From the NCBI GenBank assembly GCA_964468805.1, contig CAYXWM010000020.1:1-40099 (forward strand): a DNA stretch of 40,099 bases, written 5' to 3'. Below, piece after piece: positions 39,359-40,099 of this stretch. Positions within the stretch are counted from its first letter, which is position 1; each line of letters begins with the position of its first letter. The notes under the pieces are model-generated. The model searched no databases, was not told the DNA's origin, and worked only from the letters and a program-made list of their open reading frames with translations. A program made the translations under genes and the position numbers. The DNA comes from CAYXWM01 sp964468805 (GTDB lineage Bacteria > Bacillota > Clostridia > Lachnospirales > WRBF01).

Positions 39359-40099
39359 TAGATATTCATCTGACAACTCTATTTGTATGATATTATCGGA
39401 ATAAAAATCATCATAATATTTAATTTCCGCAGGCGAGTTTTGCAGCAGCGTGTAAGGCAAATCAACCCGAACTTCCGTACCGCTATCATCGCTTTCGGTA
39501 AGTACATTGCCGTTTAGCAGGTAAGCAAATTGTTTTACTATACTTAATCCTATACCGGATCCGGCTTTGTTATGAGAATTTGATTGATAATATCTGTTGA
39601 AAATATTATTGATTTCGGCAGCATTCATGCCTATACCGTCATCAATAACTCGGATACTGAATATATCGTCGTTCAGTTCCAAAACAACCTGTATCAAACC
39701 GCCTACGTCCGTAAATTTAATGGCATTAGACAGAAGATTAAGCATAATCCGTTCTATCATGGTTTTGTCTACGGCCATGGTTTTGGAATTTAATTCGGAA
39801 CAAAACTCTATTTTTATTTTTTTTCGCTCGGCCAAAGTTCTGGTTGAGTCTGTAATATTTCTTATTAATGAAATTATATCGTAATTACGTAATTTCGGTA
39901 ACAATCCGCCTGAATTTACCCGTTCATAGTCGCTTATGTCTCTAATTAGCTTCATAATTCGATATAATTGGTTTTTCATGTTTTTTATTATATCAATGGA
40001 AGCTTCAGGGAGTTGGGTTGTGGCTTCAAGATTAAATATACAATCAAGTATGATGGATAATGGTGTTTTAATGTCGTGGATTATATTTTCAAAGTATTC
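39356..40099 (-). CDS. sensor histidine kinase, C-terminal part (runs off the right edge)
   Basis: The reading frame continues without a start to the window end, so only the last 247 residues are seen. They hold the dimerisation/phosphoacceptor box FENIIHDIKTPLSIIL (His eight residues from the edge), then the HATPase domain: MLNLLSNAIKFTD (N box), RVIDDGIGM (G1), FNRYYQ (F box) and GSGIGLSIVKQF (G2). All ATP-binding boxes look intact. The sensor part and any membrane segments lie outside the window, and no response regulator is adjacent on this side. Confidence 0.92.
   Translation of the reverse strand, partial: EYFENIIHDIKTPLSIILDCIFNLEATTQLPEASIDIIKNMKNQLYRIMKLIRDISDYERVNSGGLLPKLRNYDIISLIRNITDSTRTLAERKKIKIEFCSELNSKTMAVDKTMIERIMLNLLSNAIKFTDVGGLIQVVLELNDDIFSIRVIDDGIGMNAAEINNIFNRYYQSNSHNKAGSGIGLSIVKQFAYLLNGNVLTESDDSGTEVRVDLPYTLLQNSPAEIKYYDDFYSDNIIQIELSDEYL

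Overview
The window is a low-GC chromosomal segment of an anaerobic, spore-forming member of the Firmicutes (class Clostridia). The evidence is gene content: a SCIFF thioether-peptide locus, rubredoxin, Bacillus-type pyruvate kinase, SpoIIP, Prp together with an L27 that carries a cleavable N-terminal extension, AGGAGG-type ribosome binding sites, frequent TTG starts and Firmicutes gene orders. The genus cannot be fixed from the sequence alone. One run of 100 Ns (12250-12349) shows that this is a draft scaffold. No rRNA, tRNA, CRISPR array, prophage or transposase gene is visible.

Layout. From 224 to 22061 nearly everything reads on the minus strand: scfA-scfB-secD-secF (a ribosomal peptide, its radical SAM maturase and the Sec accessory subunits), a response regulator, a divergent PyrB/PyrC pair, a secreted nuclease-like protein with helix-hairpin-helix repeats, yhbY, obg, the rplU-prp-rpmA ribosomal operon, rubredoxin, and dnaE-pfkA-pyk. 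One exonuclease gene (7009-7662) reads the other way. From 22737 to 34165 genes read plus: a TtcA-like enzyme and a tyrosine recombinase with no spacing between them, murI, an acyl-CoA synthetase-like ligase, a TIM-barrel isomerase, rplS-lepB-rbgA, a polysaccharide deacetylase, ktrA and a SpoU-family rRNA methyltransferase. From 34306 to the right edge genes again read minus: tsaD, a membrane-anchored protein, rnz, a DUF2161-like PD-(D/E)XK protein, spoIIP and a truncated histidine kinase. The two converging blocks meet at a strong bidirectional terminator near 34264.

Most genes are housekeeping (translation, ribosome assembly, replication, glycolysis, secretion). The most interesting parts are: (1) the SCIFF locus, whose 47-residue precursor gene starts with GTG, has a strong extended -10 promoter, a long leader hairpin and a second hairpin before the maturase gene; (2) an adjacent PyrB-like/PyrC-like pair in which both proteins have lost conserved catalytic residues (at least four of six metal ligands in the dihydroorotase-like protein); (3) a secreted protein joining a degenerate staphylococcal-nuclease-like domain to a Tyr-rich linker and about six ComEA-like repeats; (4) several families of small non-coding inverted-repeat elements, including a hairpin family with about six intergenic copies; and (5) single-gene oddities: a probable AUA start in lepB, an Asp-to-Asn change in the PfkA GGDGS motif, and a shortened catalytic loop in Prp.

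All functional calls rest on reading motifs by eye. Statements about family conservation come from general knowledge and were not checked by any search.
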